Source: Myxococcota bacterium
Lineage (GTDB): Bacteria; Myxococcota_A; UBA9160; UBA6930
DNA: 62,652 bases
Reading direction: 5' to 3'
NCBI GenBank assembly: GCA_028285625.1
Contig: JANQOX010000018.1
Location: 83,245-145,896 of the forward strand
Shown here in pieces: positions 28,376 to 35,947 of this stretch. Both the position numbers and the translations under genes were made by a program. Position 1 is the first letter of the stretch. Each line of letters starts with the position of its first letter. Under the pieces are notes generated by a model. That model did not search any database. It worked only from the letters and a program-made list of their open reading frames with translations, and was not told the DNA's origin.

Positions 28376-28605
28376 CGTATCTCCATTGCATGAGGAGAGC
28401 GGGCTGCGCGCGTCGTCTCGCGCAGACCCTTCCCAGGTGCCTAACATTCTCATGCAAACCAGAGGCCGCGGGACGTCGATGCGAAACGACCGGGATTTCG
28501 GCCGCTTGCAAGCCGCGGGGCGGGCTGCCCCAGCGCAAAGTGGAAGTGCGCTTCCGTGTTTCTGGAAGCCCTTTTCCCGGCGTGCGTGACGTGTTGCGTT
28601 CTGGG

Positions 28606-28640
28606 TGAGCACGACTACTCAGGATGAGTAGAAGTGCTCA
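28606..28640. other. 35-base palindrome between two minus-strand genes
   Basis: TGAGCAC-gac-TACTCA-gga-TGAGTA-gaa-GTGCTCA: both outer 7-base and inner 6-base arms pair perfectly. It begins 6 bases past the stop of the PPOX-family gene and lies 230 bases before the PEP-CTERM gene start. No T run follows on either strand, so it may be an operator, an RNA-stabilising hairpin or a Rho-linked 3' end. Confidence 0.55.
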
Positions 28641-28645
28641 GACGC

Positions 28646-29689
28646 CTAGTAGAGGTTCTTGCGTGCGTCGCGTTCGAGCATCCAATCGACGACGCGTCCC
28701 TTCGTGCCGCGAAAGCGTGCGCCCGATTCCATCTGGTCGACCAGGAGTTCGCCCGCGCTGAGCGCCTTGCGCGGCAATCGAAACGACGGATCCCAGATGC
28801 GGGCATGGGCGAGTGCGGGCGCGGGTTCGAGCACGGCTTCATGGACGCGAACCCGGATGCCGAGCGACGGAGCCCGTCCCTTCACGGCAGAGGACTCGAG
28901 CCACGCGGGGTCTCGGGTGATGCGCGCCTCGCCGGTGACGTGAAGCGTCCAGTCGAGGCCGGGCACCAGCACGAGCAGGCCGGCCGCGGGATGCGAGAGC
29001 ACGTTGCGCAAGCTGTCGGCGATGCGGTTGCCCGGGCGGTCGGGGATCAGCAGCGTGCGTTCGTCCACGACTCGCAGGAATCCGGCAGGGTCTCCTCTCG
29101 GCGAGAGGTCGGCGGCGCCCGACTCGTCGCAGGTTCCGAGCAGGGCGAACGGTGCCCGCTCGAGGAAGGACCGCGCGTGGGGCCCCAGGGTGGGGCCACG
29201 CTCGGGGGCCAGATCGGCGAGCGTAGTGGCGCCGGCCGTCCACAGGCCCGAGCGCACGAACGCCTTCGGGCAATGCATGTAGGCCTCGCCGACCGACAGC
29301 TCGAGCGCCGACGCGTCGGCCAGCGGGCGCAGACGCCCGTTGGCGCGGAGCGTGCTCTCGATGCCGGGCAGCAGGAAGATCGCTCCGGCAGAGCCGTCTG
29401 CGCTGCGATCGAGCGCGGGTCCGATCCGGTTCGCCTCGGCGTCCACGATCCGGATCGTGTGCGCGTCGGAGGCCGCAGCGAGATCCGACTGCGCCACGCG
29501 TGCGGCGACGGTGATGACGCCGTCGGCGCGTCGCGTCGCGAGCCCCACGACCGCCGCGCGATCGATCCAGGCCCCCGATGTCGGGTCGAGCTTCGACTGC
29601 TTCTTCAGGCCCACGGCGCCCTTGGGTGCCGGCATCACGTCCCGCAGCTGCGATTCACTTTCGAGAAAGTCCGGTTCGTCGCTAGGCAT
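28646..29689 (-). CDS. Pyridoxamine 5'-phosphate oxidase (PPOX)-like FMN-binding protein
   Basis: 347 residues. The C-terminal two thirds match PPOX/FMN split-barrel proteins: FLERAPFALLGTCDESGAADLSPRGDPAGFLRV, then LLIPDRPGNRIADSLRNVL and the strand LLVLVPGLDWTLHVTGEARI. Many such proteins are FMN- or F420-dependent oxidoreductases of unknown substrate. ATG 29689 overlaps the end of the flavin monooxygenase gene; GTG 29710 with GAGGAG upstream is an alternative. The overlap suggests joint expression, so both flavoproteins may act in one oxidation pathway. Confidence 0.72.
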   Translation of the reverse strand: MPSDEPDFLESESQLRDVMPAPKGAVGLKKQSKLDPTSGAWIDRAAVVGLATRRADGVITVAARVAQSDLAAASDAHTIRIVDAEANRIGPALDRSADGSAGAIFLLPGIESTLRANGRLRPLADASALELSVGEAYMHCPKAFVRSGLWTAGATTLADLAPERGPTLGPHARSFLERAPFALLGTCDESGAADLSPRGDPAGFLRVVDERTLLIPDRPGNRIADSLRNVLSHPAAGLLVLVPGLDWTLHVTGEARITRDPAWLESSAVKGRAPSLGIRVRVHEAVLEPAPALAHARIWDPSFRLPRKALSAGELLVDQMESGARFRGTKGRVVDWMLERDARKNLY

Positions 29690-31028
29690 GTCGTCTCGCT
29701 CGTCGTTCACCCCTGCGGATCTCCTCGCGTACCGCGAGACCGTACAGGGCGGGGTTGAATCCGCGCCCGAAGATCGGGCGCGTCCTCGCACGCAACGGAC
29801 GCGTGCCGGGTAGTCGATAGCGTCCGCTGAGCAGAGCCGCGGCAAGCTGGGATTGGACCTCGGCCATCGGCCAGAACGCGCCGGTGGGCCGCCCGACCCC
29901 CACGACGAAGAGGTCGGGCCTTGCGGGGTGCATCGTTCCCCAGAAGAGATCGACGTCGTCGGCTCGGGGGTCGATCAGATCGTCGGGCAGGTACGGATAG
30001 GCGAGGCGGTAGCCCGTCGCGAACAGGACGACATCCGCGGGGTCGCGGCGGCCGTCGGCAAAGACGACGTCGCTTCCCTCGAACCGCTCGATGGGGGGCC
30101 GCATCGCAACCGTTCCCCCTTCGAGTGCGCCGAGCAGTGGGTCGCAGACCGTCGGCCGCTTGTCGAGCGGGTTCGGGGGTGGCGCCGGTAGGCCCTGGGC
30201 CTGCAGCCGCGCCATGTGTTCACCGAACATCCGATGGAACAAGCGGGCACCGAAGCGCTCGAAGAGCTTGTCGCGCCAGGGCGCGGGCAGGATGCGCAGT
30301 GCGGTCGGGACCGGGTCGCACGGGTGCATCATCGGCGCCGACTCGGCTGCGGGTCGCCCGTTGGGCTTGCGCTTGGGCAGGATCCAGGTTCCCGATCGAG
30401 CCGAGAGCAGCACCGACCTGGCCCCGGCGCCCGCGATCTCGCACGCCAGCTCGCAGCCCGTGTTCCCGATGCCCACGACGACCACGCGTTTGCCAGAGAG
30501 CGCGACGGGCTCTTGGGGGTCTCGGTACGCGCGCGCGTGAAAGCACGTGCCGTCGAACGCCCCCGAGATCTCGGGCACGCGCGGTTGCCAATAGGCTCCG
30601 CTGCACGCGAGGAGCGCGTCGTACCGCTCCTCGCGAACGCCCGAGGCGTCCCGCAACTCCACGACCCAGCCAGAGGGGGACAGTGGGCGCGCGACCAGGA
30701 CCTCCGTCTCGAACTGGATGCGCCCGCGAAAGCCGAAGTGTTCGACGTACGACTCCCACCACTGGGCGACCTGCGCGTGAGAGGGGAAGTCGGGCCAGCT
30801 CTCGGGCATCTCGTAGTCGCTGAGCCGGCTCATCGCGCGCATCGTGTTCGTCTCGAGCGAGTGGTAGGCGGCAGCTCGGCCATTGGGGTTGCCCAGGACC
30901 CAGGTGCCACCGACGCGCGAAGACAGCTCGAGGCAGTCGACGTCGAGACCGGCGCCGGCCAGCGTCTTCGTCGCCACCAGCCCGGAGGGGCCGGCTCCGA
31001 CGACGCAGACGCGGGGGGTGCTGTTCAC
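29682..31028 (-). CDS. Flavin-containing monooxygenase
   Basis: 448 residues. The FAD-binding GAGPSG is near residue 11, the FMO-type signature is FDGTCFHARAY, the NADPH-binding fold is VVVVGIGNTGCELA, and FATGY lies in the C-terminal half. This is the class B flavoprotein monooxygenase pattern (N-, S-hydroxylation or Baeyer-Villiger oxidation). The substrate is unknown. Its start faces a Fur-box-like palindrome 35 bases upstream, shared with the small gene at 31151. Confidence 0.9.
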   Translation of the reverse strand: MNSTPRVCVVGAGPSGLVATKTLAGAGLDVDCLELSSRVGGTWVLGNPNGRAAAYHSLETNTMRAMSRLSDYEMPESWPDFPSHAQVAQWWESYVEHFGFRGRIQFETEVLVARPLSPSGWVVELRDASGVREERYDALLACSGAYWQPRVPEISGAFDGTCFHARAYRDPQEPVALSGKRVVVVGIGNTGCELACEIAGAGARSVLLSARSGTWILPKRKPNGRPAAESAPMMHPCDPVPTALRILPAPWRDKLFERFGARLFHRMFGEHMARLQAQGLPAPPPNPLDKRPTVCDPLLGALEGGTVAMRPPIERFEGSDVVFADGRRDPADVVLFATGYRLAYPYLPDDLIDPRADDVDLFWGTMHPARPDLFVVGVGRPTGAFWPMAEVQSQLAAALLSGRYRLPGTRPLRARTRPIFGRGFNPALYGLAVREEIRRGERRARRHA

Positions 31029-31062
31029 GGCCCCATCCTATCTACGTTGGTGCGTCTTATCG

Positions 31063-31085
31063 ATATTGACTTTCATTTTCAATAT
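31063..31085. promoter_or_regulatory. AT-rich palindrome, Fur-box-like operator
   Basis: Perfect 7-base arms ATATTGA (31063-31069) and TCAATAT (31079-31085) flank CTTTCATTT. The centre resembles the Fur core TGATAATnATTATCA at 11 of 14 fixed positions by eye. It is strikingly AT-rich for this chromosome and lies in the divergent gap between the flavin monooxygenase (start 31028) and the small gene at 31151. Iron control of one or both genes is inferred. Confidence 0.5.
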
Positions 31086-31150
31086 GGGACTCTCCTCCGT
31101 GGCGCGCACGCCCGAGGTCCCGCCATCCCAGCCCGAGGAGATCCCTACCC

Positions 31151-31372
31151 ATGAAGCCCCAGAGCGGCTGCCACCACCGACTGCTCAGCCGAAGCGCCAA
31201 CTGCCGGGTGGTCCATTGCACCCACGGCAAGGTCCACCTGAGCGTCGGCGCGCTGACGCTGCAGCTCGAGCAGGAACAGCTCGCCGAGCTCGCAACCACG
31301 CTCGAGGTCGCCATGGAGCGGCTGCGCGGCGACAGCCCCTACGAAGAGAGGCCCGCGCGGCTGCACTCCTAG
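31151..31372 (+). CDS. Small conserved-looking Cys/His protein of unknown function
   Basis: 73 residues. The pattern is C-x(10)-C-x(3)-HCTHGKVHL followed by an amphipathic helix (LQLEQEQLAELATTLEVAMERL). The clustered Cys/His could bind metal or haem. The gene has its own upstream region with the Fur-like palindrome, supporting a real gene. I do not recognise the family with certainty. Confidence 0.55.
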   Translation: MKPQSGCHHRLLSRSANCRVVHCTHGKVHLSVGALTLQLEQEQLAELATTLEVAMERLRGDSPYEERPARLHS

Positions 31373-31658
31373 TGCGGGCCGCCGGGCCTTCGGGCCGAAT
31401 CCGAGCGCGCGCGAGGAGGGCGGGGCGCATGCGCCCCGCCGCGGCGCTGCGTCTGGATCAGCGAAAGCCGAAGCCGAGCCCGCAGGCCGGGCCCGGGTTC
31501 TCTCGCTGTTGCCAAGCCCTTGGGGGATGATCCCGGCACCCGAGCCATCCCCAGCAGCCGCATCGCGCCGCGTGGCGACGGCGCGGCGGGCCTTCGCCCG
31601 CTAGGCCGATTCCGCTAAGATGCGCCGCTCGCGCCCCGCGGCACCCGCCGCGGCCCGC

Positions 31659-31735
31659 GCGCCCGTAGCTCAGTTGGATAGAGCGCCAGGTTGCGGACCT
31701 GGAGGTCGCACGTTCGAGTCGTGCCGGGCGCGCCA
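31659..31735 (+). tRNA. tRNA-Arg (anticodon GCG), integration target
   Basis: The acceptor stem GCGCCCG (31659-31665) pairs with CGGGCGC (31725-31731), then G and encoded CCA. The anticodon stem CCAGG/CCTGG holds loop TTGCGGA with GCG. The T arm is GCACG-TTCGAGT-CGTGC. Most bacteria read CGN with ICG, so a GCG anticodon is uncommon. The 3' 47 bases are repeated at 55250, 58196 and, slightly shorter, 60246. Confidence 0.93.
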
Positions 31736-33067
31736 GTTTCCTTCCGCATCCCAACCACTTGCGGGCTCGCGATAGGCGACCTCTTCGGGGGTGGTGGGAC
31801 TCTGGTGGGACTCGGAGGGAATTCGCGCCAGGAGGTCCGCGGGAACCTCGCCTTCTTCGAGCGCCAGGGGCTCGCGGTACGTCGCGCCCCCCATCCATCG
31901 GGCGTAGTGGCGCGCGGTCACCGACACGTCGCCGTGGCCCAGCTGCTCGCTCACGTAACCGAGCTGGACGCCAGCCGAGAGCAGCCACGACGCGTAGGAG
32001 TCCCGCAGATCCTTGGGGGAATGGTGTTCGAGCCCGGCGCGCCTGAGGATCCGTCGCCACGGTCGATTGGCGAAGTTGCGCGGGTGGAAGCCCGGCAGCA
32101 CGGGGCTCTCCGGGCCCGGCTCGAACTGGCTCGCGTACAGGTCACTCAGAGCAGATCGCAACCGTCGCGACATCGCGACCACCCGCGCCCGCCCGCTCTT
32201 CGTCGTCGAATACGCGCCACCGCGCGGGCGGGATCGGTCGATCACCAGGGCGCGGCTCAGGTCGTCCTCGCCTGAGCCCCAGCGGATCTGGCCCCATGTC
32301 AGCCCGGCCACCTCTCCTACACGCAGGCCGCCGTCCAGCATCGCGAGCACTGCCACGTATGCTCGGAGCCCTCCGGTACGTTCATGCAGGCTCCGAGACG
32401 CGCTCTTGCCTCCGCGGCGGCGAGTTGATCGAGCGAAGTCCTGCTCCGCATCCCCCCACGCGGCCGCAACGAGGCGGTGCAGGCTCGCCGCGTCTGCCAT
32501 CGGCCGGATTTGGGCGCCAAGGTCGGCTCGCTCGCGGCCCGCCTTGGTTCGCGCCTTCCGTCGCAGCTGGTCGCGGAACTGGGGCACCGGAGTCGCGCCC
32601 AAGATGCCCAGATCAACCGCGTAGCCCAGAACGCTTGCGATCACACCGAGGTACTCGCGCCCCGTCTTCGCCGTGAGGTCACGCGAATCGATCTCGGCCG
32701 TCCACCATCGCCGCAGCAGGGGTGCATCGATTTCGTCTAGGGGCACCCGGCTGAAGTAGCCGAGGGGGCCGTCAGGCCGGAGGTAGCTGCTCCGATCCTT
32801 CGCTGTCGTCACCGCGAGAAGCGCGGTGTCCTCCGCCAGGTATCTCTCGGCAAAATCTCCGAAGCGCGCCATCCGCGCTACGAACTGGGCTCCTTCGTTG
32901 ATACCTTTCCTGGCCTCGTACTCGTCCCGTACGGCCGCTGCCAGATCCCAGTCGTCGGTCTTGCATGAGAACTTGATGCGATGGCCGTCTACGATCCGCT
33001 CGTAGTAGATGGATCGTCCGCGAGCAGAGAGGTTCCGGTACTTCTGGCCCCGAGGCTTCTTCCTCAC
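31670..33067 (-). CDS. int: Tyrosine recombinase / site-specific integrase
   Basis: 465 residues. The N-terminal DNA-binding region (about 1-180) is followed by the catalytic domain with Arg in GGLRVGEVAGLTW, Lys in TTKSGRARVV, HSPKDLRDSYASWLLSAG (H-x-x-x-x-x-R variant of box II), LGHGDVSVTARHYARW with the Tyr nucleophile. The last ~20 residues (RARHDSNVRPPGPQPGALSN) are encoded antisense to tRNA-Arg, so the reading frame runs through the att core. ATG 33067 overlaps the ribbon-helix-helix gene stop. It would excise and insert the island at tRNA-Arg. It looks intact. Confidence 0.93.
   Translation of the reverse strand: MRKKPRGQKYRNLSARGRSIYYERIVDGHRIKFSCKTDDWDLAAAVRDEYEARKGINEGAQFVARMARFGDFAERYLAEDTALLAVTTAKDRSSYLRPDGPLGYFSRVPLDEIDAPLLRRWWTAEIDSRDLTAKTGREYLGVIASVLGYAVDLGILGATPVPQFRDQLRRKARTKAGRERADLGAQIRPMADAASLHRLVAAAWGDAEQDFARSTRRRGGKSASRSLHERTGGLRAYVAVLAMLDGGLRVGEVAGLTWGQIRWGSGEDDLSRALVIDRSRPRGGAYSTTKSGRARVVAMSRRLRSALSDLYASQFEPGPESPVLPGFHPRNFANRPWRRILRRAGLEHHSPKDLRDSYASWLLSAGVQLGYVSEQLGHGDVSVTARHYARWMGGATYREPLALEEGEVPADLLARIPSESHQSPTTPEEVAYREPASGWDAEGNWRARHDSNVRPPGPQPGALSN
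31689..31735 (+). repeat. attL: tRNA-Arg 3' end, left boundary of the island
   Basis: These 47 bases, from the anticodon stem to CCA, recur exactly at 58196-58242, as the last 44 bases at 60246-60289, and with four changes at 55250-55296. The integrase gene starts its 3' end inside this segment. This is the usual arrangement of a tRNA-targeting tyrosine-recombinase island. Confidence 0.85.
31794..31811 (+). repeat. Paired GTGGGAC motif (possible integrase arm site), left end
   Basis: GTGGGAC-TCTG-GTGGGAC: two copies with an 11-base period, inside the 3' end of the integrase gene and about 60 bases from the att core. The same pair is found at 55149-55166 and, with one change, at 58085-58102. 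One-turn spacing and presence at both ends fit arm-type integrase sites. Confidence 0.45.
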
Positions 33068-33288
33068 AGGTCAGCGTCCTTGCCGAGGGCACGCATCAGG
33101 AGACGATAAGCAACGGTCGCGAGGGGGAGTCCCTGCTCTTCGGCGCGCTTCTCAAGGGCGCGGAGATCATCGTCTCGCATCGTGATGACCAATCGATTTC
33201 GACGGACCTGGGCCACTGGACGCCCGGACCCAGTCGGCCGCCCAGCTCCGCGTCTCGGTCCACCTCTGCCGGTCTTGCGTCCCGCCAT
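33064..33288 (-). CDS. Small ribbon-helix-helix-like DNA-binding protein
   Basis: 74 residues. A basic Gly/Arg-rich N terminus (GRKTGRGGPRRGAGRP) precedes RNRLVITMRDDDLRALEKRAEEQGLPLATVAYRLLMRAL, a beta strand plus two helices as in Arc/CopG repressors. ATG 33288 has AAAGGA upstream. Its stop overlaps the integrase start, so it probably controls integrase expression or acts as a recombination directionality factor. Confidence 0.65.
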   Translation of the reverse strand: MAGRKTGRGGPRRGAGRPTGSGRPVAQVRRNRLVITMRDDDLRALEKRAEEQGLPLATVAYRLLMRALGKDADL

Positions 33289-33316
33289 GCCAGTCCTTTG
33301 ATTGTACTGCATGTAC

Positions 33317-33694
33317 TTAATCAGACCAAGGCCCAGTCATAGGGTTGAGCGTCCAGACGTGTAGGAAGTGCCTGCACAGGTAGACAACCTGGTCACCCCG
33401 ATCGGCCATGGCCAGCTCCTCGCCGATTGACCGAAGCGCTGCCTCGATCAGCTCGTCCTGATCAGGTCTTGGCCGGTACCACCAGTCCCAAGGATGGTCC
33501 GAACCTCGGCGGCGAAAGCTGGGATCCAGCCAGATAGGCCCTCCCAGGAACTCGGTTGCCATCGCGTCCAGAGCCACTGACCGGGTCACACTCGCGCTGC
33601 AGTAGAGATGCGCGGCCACTTGGCACGCCCGATCCACAATATGCAGCTCGCAGCGCCGAATGATCGCCCGTCGAGTGATCAACTGGTTGGACAT
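33317..33694 (-). CDS. Unknown 125-residue protein downstream of the reverse transcriptase
   Basis: 125 residues with several Trp (HPWDWWYRPRPDQDELIEAAL, HVWTL). No membrane segment or known motif. It starts at ATG 33694, 16 bases before the RT gene ends, so it is translated from the same message. Retron and other defence RT operons often carry a partner protein that acts as effector. That role is an inference here. Confidence 0.6.
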   Translation of the reverse strand: MSNQLITRRAIIRRCELHIVDRACQVAAHLYCSASVTRSVALDAMATEFLGGPIWLDPSFRRRGSDHPWDWWYRPRPDQDELIEAALRSIGEELAMADRGDQVVYLCRHFLHVWTLNPMTGPWSD

Positions 33695-34875
33695 CCGCGG
33701 TCCATCGGTCGTCGGTGGCGGCACCGGCAAATCAGATCGTGAGAGGCTCCCAGCGCGTGCCGATAGGCACAAAGCTGTTGCAGATAGACGCCATCCTCCT
33801 TGCCGTGGATGTGCCCAATGTGCTCGATGCGACCGCGAAGGACGTGTGCGAAGCACAGGCCTTGGCCAGGCTTTCTCCACGCCTGCTCGTAAGCTGCCTG
33901 CGCATCGGCCGCACCATATCTCGCCGCTGCTCTGAGCATCGAGGCATTCTTCTTGCGGAACGCGGACCGTACGCGGAGTCCTCCTGGCTCCACACGGATC
34001 CCCAGCCACGAATGTGGCTGCTTTGGTCCCATCAGCCGTAGCTTCGAGGCGTTGAGCAGGTAGGGCTGGACAGCGTTCTCCAACTGCGGATGGATCCACC
34101 AGCCGCCCGCCTTACGACAGACAAGCTCAGTAGTCCTTGCTCCCGACAGTGAACCATCGTCTAGAAATCGCACCGCTGTCAGGCTATGTGACTGAGCTAG
34201 GTCGCCGATTCGAACGTCGATGGGCGCACAGACGACCTCGGACAGGATCGGCGACGAAGGCGCGCCCTCAGGGAGGCAGCCGTCTAGACAGCAGAACTCC
34301 GCCAAGAGCTGCGCCAGCTCGCTCGACCCAAAGAAGAACTCGCGTTCCAGAGCCTTGCCGACGGCCGATACAACAGTCGAGGGGAAGAATCCGGCGAAGT
34401 CGAACGTGAACAACGACCTACTGCCGATATGGGATCCGGCTGCATCCTTCAGTGGATCGGGAAGCGATGCTGCCGAGAACTCGCTTGGAATCCACTGTTC
34501 TTCGATTAGCCCGGCGATCGCGCGCTGAGCACGCTTCAGGGACTCGCACGGTGCAGCAATCTGGCGGCGCTTGGATCGCGATCGCGTCGAGAACAGCCGG
34601 TAGTGCGCACTGACATCTTTGGTGCGTCCGCGAGAGCCCACGATACTCGCGGCCTCAGAGAGGCTGGCACACTCTTCAAGTGCTTCAGCAACGCTCTCGA
34701 TTCGGCACGATCGGGACGGAATGATGGACGAGCGCCGCTGCGCTTCAGACGTGGGCTGCATACGCAGATCCTCATTGCGCGCTGACGGAGTTCGCCCGGC
34801 GTCCTTGTCGCCTTCCGGATCTCTGCCAGACATGCCACGCGACGCGCGGCCATGGACCAGCGGCGCTCGTGCCAT
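33679..34875 (-). CDS. Reverse transcriptase, retron-like or unassigned group
   Basis: 398 residues. RT motifs in order: YRLFSTRSRSKRRQIAAPCESLKRAQRAI (motifs 1-2), FTFDFAGFFPST with the first catalytic Asp (about 156-167), LPEGAPSSPILSE (motif B, about 201-213; compare LPQGAPTSP), VRFLDDGSLSG (about 235-245) where FLDD replaces the usual YADD, and SWLGIRV near 290. The 'PEGAPSSP' and 'RFLDD...SG' pattern is closest to retron or abortive-type RTs, not group II introns or DGRs. The retron VTG motif is not evident. There is a ~90-residue N-terminal extension before motif 1. ATG 34875 overlaps the HTH gene stop (TGATG). A DNA- or RNA-copying defence role is inferred. Confidence 0.82.
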   Translation of the reverse strand: MARAPLVHGRASRGMSGRDPEGDKDAGRTPSARNEDLRMQPTSEAQRRSSIIPSRSCRIESVAEALEECASLSEAASIVGSRGRTKDVSAHYRLFSTRSRSKRRQIAAPCESLKRAQRAIAGLIEEQWIPSEFSAASLPDPLKDAAGSHIGSRSLFTFDFAGFFPSTVVSAVGKALEREFFFGSSELAQLLAEFCCLDGCLPEGAPSSPILSEVVCAPIDVRIGDLAQSHSLTAVRFLDDGSLSGARTTELVCRKAGGWWIHPQLENAVQPYLLNASKLRLMGPKQPHSWLGIRVEPGGLRVRSAFRKKNASMLRAAARYGAADAQAAYEQAWRKPGQGLCFAHVLRGRIEHIGHIHGKEDGVYLQQLCAYRHALGASHDLICRCRHRRPMDRGCPTS

Positions 34876-35141
34876 CACTTCCTTCTCCCGGTAGTTCGCT
34901 CTCGTTCGAGCACCCGTAGGACTCGCGCCTCTACAAGCGCGGACGGCGTCGGGACACGCTTCGACCGGATCCAAGCTTCAACCGCCTCGGGCCGCACCCG
35001 GTACCAGCGATCGCCGATCTGGTATGCTGCCAGCTCGCCGTCTTTGACTGCGCGCCGTAGAGCTTTCTGGCTGACGCCAAAGCGTCGAGCCGCCCTGGGC
35101 AAGGTGAGTAGGCCGGTGCTTGCTGAGGGATCCGGATTCAT
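34875..35141 (-). CDS. Small MerR/excisionase-type helix-turn-helix protein
   Basis: 88 residues. LLTLPRAARRFGVSQKALRRAVKDGELAAYQIGDRWYRVRPEAVEAWI is a typical excisionase/MerR-like winged HTH (helix, turn, helix, then wing with a Trp-Tyr-Arg strand). Its stop overlaps the RT start, so HTH, RT and the 125-residue protein form one operon. It could autoregulate through the inverted repeats just upstream at 35160-35203 or be part of the RT system itself. Confidence 0.8.
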   Translation of the reverse strand: MNPDPSASTGLLTLPRAARRFGVSQKALRRAVKDGELAAYQIGDRWYRVRPEAVEAWIRSKRVPTPSALVEARVLRVLERERTTGRRK

Positions 35142-35159
35142 GGATCCCAGTGTGTCAAT

Positions 35160-35203
35160 AGTCTTGTGCGACCCACAGGGACAAGACTTGGCTCACTTGT
35201 CCC
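35160..35203 (-). promoter_or_regulatory. Alternative hairpins upstream of the HTH-RT operon
   Basis: AGTCTTGT (35160-35167) pairs perfectly with ACAAGACT (35181-35188). Overlapping that, GGGACAAG (35178-35185) pairs perfectly with CTTGTCCC (35196-35203). The two hairpins share the middle arm and exclude each other. The segment lies in the 73-base gap before the HTH gene and after the stop of the upstream gene. It could be an operator, an attenuator, or part of a structured RNA serving the RT. Confidence 0.5.
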
Positions 35204-35214
35204 AGCGCCAGCGG

Positions 35215-35871
35215 CTACGACTTCTTCTTTGGAGGGATGTTTCCAGGCAGCCGATCCAGCGTTGGCAGGTGGCGCAAGCCAGGATGGTTCGGCTTGTGGA
35301 AGCTGTGGAGCTTCCGGATTGCTGAGCGTCGCCTACGGAGCCGCTTTACTAGGGCCAGGTCGCTTTGCTGCTTGAACTCCTGTCGAATCCAAGAAATCGC
35401 AGACCATTCATTCATCGGAAGCGCTGTGGGCGGATCAGTCACAAGTACGGTGGCCTCTTCGGCCCCGAGGCGATCAGCAGGCTCCAGCGCGATCCAGACC
35501 TGGCGTTCTACAGCGGGATCAGTCAGGGCGTCGAATGCACGCCCCATGGTGTCGTCGGGAAACTTCGCCAACGGCGGCAACTTGTCGGTTAGTGCGGGCG
35601 TGTCTTGGAGGCCGAGTGCCTCAACCGCCTTCTTGTACCGTCGAGGCGGTGGATGCGCCTGAAGTTGACGCAGGGCGTCCCAATGGATCGAGCGAAACCG
35701 TTCGAGGCTCTCTCGGAGCGCTGGCTCGTGTAGCGCTCGGCCGAGCGCGAGATCCAGGTACTTCGCTTGTCTGCGGGAGATCGAGAGCGTCCTCTTCGTG
35801 CCTCTCTTGAGGAATGTGTCGATCTCTCGCGCGAGCCTCCTGAGTTCATCCGCGAAAGCGTCGTCGGTCAT
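35215..35871 (-). CDS. Unknown island protein
   Basis: About 218 residues, basic and rich in Leu, with TDDAFADELRRLAREIDTFLKRGTKRTLSISRRQAKYLDLALGRAL at the N terminus and a Lys/Pro-rich C terminus ending PPKKKS. No motif I recognise. ATG 35871 is preferred; a frame extends to 35946 but begins with a hydrophobic, Arg-rich stretch. It is transcribed away from the HTH gene at 35948. It could belong to the RT transcript, being 73 bases upstream. Confidence 0.55.
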   Translation of the reverse strand: MTDDAFADELRRLAREIDTFLKRGTKRTLSISRRQAKYLDLALGRALHEPALRESLERFRSIHWDALRQLQAHPPPRRYKKAVEALGLQDTPALTDKLPPLAKFPDDTMGRAFDALTDPAVERQVWIALEPADRLGAEEATVLVTDPPTALPMNEWSAISWIRQEFKQQSDLALVKRLRRRRSAIRKLHSFHKPNHPGLRHLPTLDRLPGNIPPKKKS

Positions 35872-35947
35872 CTGGCGCGTGCGAGCAGGAGCGAAGCGCC
35901 CTGGAGATACGAAGAAGGAGAGCCGATACAAACACCGGAGGAACAAA

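Noticed and set aside
33679..34875. Group II intron or diversity-generating retroelement
   Set aside because: No maturase domain, intron ends, or template/variable repeat pair were seen. Motif B is the retron-like G-A-P-S-S-P type.
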